A DNA stretch of 64,000 bases from Brachionus plicatilis. Taxonomy: Eukaryota > Rotifera > Eurotatoria > Ploima > Brachionidae. The notes below the pieces were generated by a model, which was given only the letters and a program-made list of their open reading frames with translations, searched no databases and had not been told where the DNA came from. The position numbers and the translations under genes are program-made. Positions 61,708 to 64,000 of the stretch are shown piece after piece (position 1 is the stretch's first letter; each line of letters opens with the position of its first letter). Location: NCBI GenBank assembly GCA_010279815.1, contig QEOQ01000460.1, forward strand, positions 858,252-922,251, written 5' to 3'.

Positions 61708-62914
61708 TGTTTAATAGAAGTGTTTTAAAAAGTCTTTCTTTTTTTAAATTTAATTGTTAATGAATCTAATTGAAAAGTTACAAATAATTATATAACAGCC
61801 TACGCCGAAAATGTAGATTTTATTTTTTGAAAACTTAAGCTTAATTTAAAAATAAATTAATCATTTAAATTTGTGAATGAATCAGCTGTTAATTAAATTT
61901 TTTAAAATTTAAGAATTGAATGAGTTTTTTTTATCATTTGACAAAAAATTAAATGAATATCAATTTTTTTCAGGTAAATGACAAAATAAATTTTTTAATT
62001 AGAAATGTGTGCTCAATTTAAAAAAAAAAAGACTTTATAACTTAGTATTTTTACTACCACTAAATACTACCAGTTTCGGGAACAAGTATATTTAATTACT
62101 CCAATAATTAAACTTTGTTAAATTTAAGACAAAGAAACAATTGAAATCTTGAAATAAATAAAAGGGACAAGGAATCAAGTTTATGCCTAAATTTGAAATT
62201 TTTGTCATTTTTTCGATCAAACAAATAAAAAGCATTCTATGTGTTTATGTATGTGTGTATTGTTGGGTGCTTGTTGTCATTTGCAAAGAAAAATTTTGTT
62301 GATTTAAATTTTTTTTCAAGAAATTTAAGCTATTAAACATAAAATTTTGTTTATTTAAACTAAGGTATCAATATATTAAATTTTTTATTTCGGTCTGATA
62401 GAACAAACATGGTTCTATTTGGCAACAAGCTAAGCAATTTAATGATTGTGAATTTAATGTCTAAGAATGTGTATGTGTTTATTCAAATGATTCGGTTGAT
62501 AATAGACCGAAACAATGGTAAAACAAAATTCAATTATTAGCAAAAATGAATGACGTTTTTCATTGAATATCGCTAATTAAGCTGAAAAATTTAAGAAATT
62601 CAATTAGTTTTGCCACAAACAAAATCATTTATATCTTCTCTATATTCTAGCTTTCAATTTTTGTTCATACCTGTAAAAATACCAATTACCAAAAGGACCA
62701 TATTTTCCAAAAAATTCAAATTATGCTTCATAAAACTTCGGCAATATGAGAGAATTTTTTCATTTTCAAACAAAAATTTATATTTTAGAATGTTGTGTTT
62801 GTATTTGCTAAGGATTTCAACAAAGACTTTCTCTATTACCTATAAATACTCAAGCTTAATTTAAAAAATTTATATAAAATTAAATTATTTTTTGCTAATT
62901 AGATTTAAGAGACA
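61708..62914. other. Intergenic region with a small inverted repeat
   Basis: AT-rich. TTTCGGTCT (62388-62396) and AGACCGAAA (62504-62512) form a 9-bp inverted pair about 125 bp apart end to end, possibly the ends of a tiny MITE. A TG-rich stretch lies at about 62238-62275. No gene recognised. Confidence 0.45.
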
Positions 62915-63859
62915 ATGTCATCTAAAACCACAAGCACTACAGTGACTCGTCGCTCAAGTTCTTCAAGACATGACCAAAATCAGAATCGAAGCTCGTCACT
63001 TAGACGAGAGAGAGTCCAGCGATCTAGCAGTGGTCTCTACTCCAGGCAGTCAAATAGATTTTCGGTGCAAGAGGTTGTTACAAATGTGGAAAGCAAAATG
63101 GAGAAAGCAATTGTAGAGGCTGAGAACCCAATAGAGGTGAATGATGCCGAAGAAGTGATAATTAATGATGATGAAAAGGGCTATTGGTTGAACAAAGAAG
63201 AAGCTGAGAGCTGGAAAGGCCCCATTCCGATTGATGAGTACCGACTAAATGAGGACCCAAATCCTATAGTGGTCAAGAAAAAGCCATTGGATAAAGTCAA
63301 GTACAAACAAGAAGTTCATATCAAGTATTTGAAGCCACCTACACCAAAACCGGCCGAAATTCTTGTCATTCAAGAGCCTGATAAGCAACTGCCACCAGCA
63401 CCCCCACTAGTAGTGCGCACTGCTCCATCGCCTGTACGCAGCCCAGAGCCAATTATTATACGCGAAGCTCCTCCACCATCCCCTTGTCCCACACAAAGAA
63501 AAGTTATTATCGTGCCTGGTAAAGTACTTCCACCACCAGCTCGAAAAGTAATCTACGAAAAACTTCCAGAATGTCCACAAAAACCTCAGAAGATAATCAT
63601 CGAACGCTGGCTTAAAGCTAAACAACCAAAGCCAAAAATAATTTTATGCAAACAAATAGAGCAACCATGCTGTCAGCCAATTAGTAGTCCTCAGTGTGAC
63701 TATCAGACTAGCTACACCACCTATCCAAATTGTGTGCCAAACACTTCATATACAACTGGATCGTTTGATCCGCAAATAGTCTATGGTTCTACATCTCATC
63801 GGGCTCACTACAAAAACAATTCGAGCAGAAGAGAATATGTCTACGATGTCTATTTGTGA
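62915..63859 (+). CDS. Pro/Val/Ile-rich ERWL-motif protein, copy C (314 aa)
   Basis: Single-exon frame from ATG to TGA, followed by an AATAAA-type signal near 63867. It is a diverged paralogue of copies A and B with the same module order: GYWLNKEEAESWKGPIPIDE, DPNPIVVKKKPLDKVKYKQE, IKYLKPP, PPAPPLVVR, IIVPGKVLPPPARKVIYEK and PQKIIIERWL. The N-terminus is rich in S, R and T. The C-terminus has cysteines, an S/T/Y-rich stretch and a terminal YVYDVYL, and lacks the EF-hand. Conservation of the core through strong divergence elsewhere argues that the core is under selection. Function unknown; a structural or cytoskeletal role is inference from composition. Confidence 0.85.
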   Translation: MSSKTTSTTVTRRSSSSRHDQNQNRSSSLRRERVQRSSSGLYSRQSNRFSVQEVVTNVESKMEKAIVEAENPIEVNDAEEVIINDDEKGYWLNKEEAESWKGPIPIDEYRLNEDPNPIVVKKKPLDKVKYKQEVHIKYLKPPTPKPAEILVIQEPDKQLPPAPPLVVRTAPSPVRSPEPIIIREAPPPSPCPTQRKVIIVPGKVLPPPARKVIYEKLPECPQKPQKIIIERWLKAKQPKPKIILCKQIEQPCCQPISSPQCDYQTSYTTYPNCVPNTSYTTGSFDPQIVYGSTSHRAHYKNNSSRREYVYDVYL

Positions 63860-64000
63860 GATTAAAATAAAAGTTTGTCAAAAAAAAATCCATAAATTCT
63901 TGTTTTAATTTTTTTTTTGAAAATTTTTAAAATCTTTCAAAGCTTTTTAAAAAAACTTAAATAAAGAATCAAACGATGAGTGCATGACTTTAAATTGCCA

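Noticed and set aside
62610..62864. 84-aa plus-strand frame
   Set aside because: F/S/I/K-rich composition typical of random AT-rich frames, just upstream of the real gene; no exon signals or family match.
1..64000. CRISPR arrays, bacterial operons, prophage or plasmid features
   Set aside because: Spliceosomal introns and animal-type genes throughout; no regularly spaced short repeats were seen.

Overview
This is a eukaryotic, almost certainly metazoan, nuclear window. It is very AT-rich. Its genes are split by many short introns (about 45-60 bp, GT...AG) and some of 1-4 kb. The products are animal-type: an axonemal outer-arm dynein heavy chain, OSCP1, a PALS1/Stardust polarity scaffold, VPS53, ribokinase and an XK-related membrane protein. 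Low GC, compact introns, ciliary genes and a jockey/CR1-like LINE tail would fit a low-GC spiralian such as a monogonont rotifer. That placement is inference; no species marker is visible. The standard genetic code is used throughout.

Layout. 1-6.3 kb: one orphan single-pass membrane protein ORF (3714-4421) in otherwise empty AT-rich DNA. 6.4-13.2 kb (-): VPS53, 9 exons, with a recently copied piece of exon 6 and a tRNA-derived repeat in its 3.9-kb intron. 15.2-34.2 kb (-): one complete 16-exon dynein heavy chain of the DNAH5/DNAH8 (gamma outer-arm) type. All splice phases close, giving about 4,596 aa. The only assembly gap (30098-30495) is intronic, and a MITE with a perfect 8-bp target duplication sits in another intron. 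36.4-37.8 kb (+): OSCP1, head-to-head with the dynein. 39.2-43.7 kb (-): PALS1/MPP5-like scaffold with the PAR6-binding ECR1 motif, and a decayed copy of its first exon upstream. 46-47.3 kb: two palindromic MITEs. 49.3-50.9 kb (+): XK-related protein. 51.1-52.6 kb (-) and 58.4-59.7 kb (-): two genes sharing a 1,092-bp block that is about 99.5% identical. A third, diverged paralogue lies at 62.9-63.9 kb (+). They form a proline/valine/isoleucine-rich family I cannot name; one copy carries an EF-hand. 53.8-56.2 kb, between the duplicated copies: a pogo/Tigger relic, a third MITE and a 5'-truncated LINE. 60.6-61.7 kb (+): ribokinase in four exons.

Functionally the dynein and OSCP1 suggest a ciliary neighbourhood with a shared upstream region. 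VPS53 (endosome-to-Golgi tethering), PALS1 (apical polarity) and ribokinase are housekeeping or epithelial genes with no obvious link to it. The main anomalies are recent duplications (VPS53 exon 6; the 1.1-kb block), the unassigned three-member gene family, and several distinct non-autonomous DNA transposon families.
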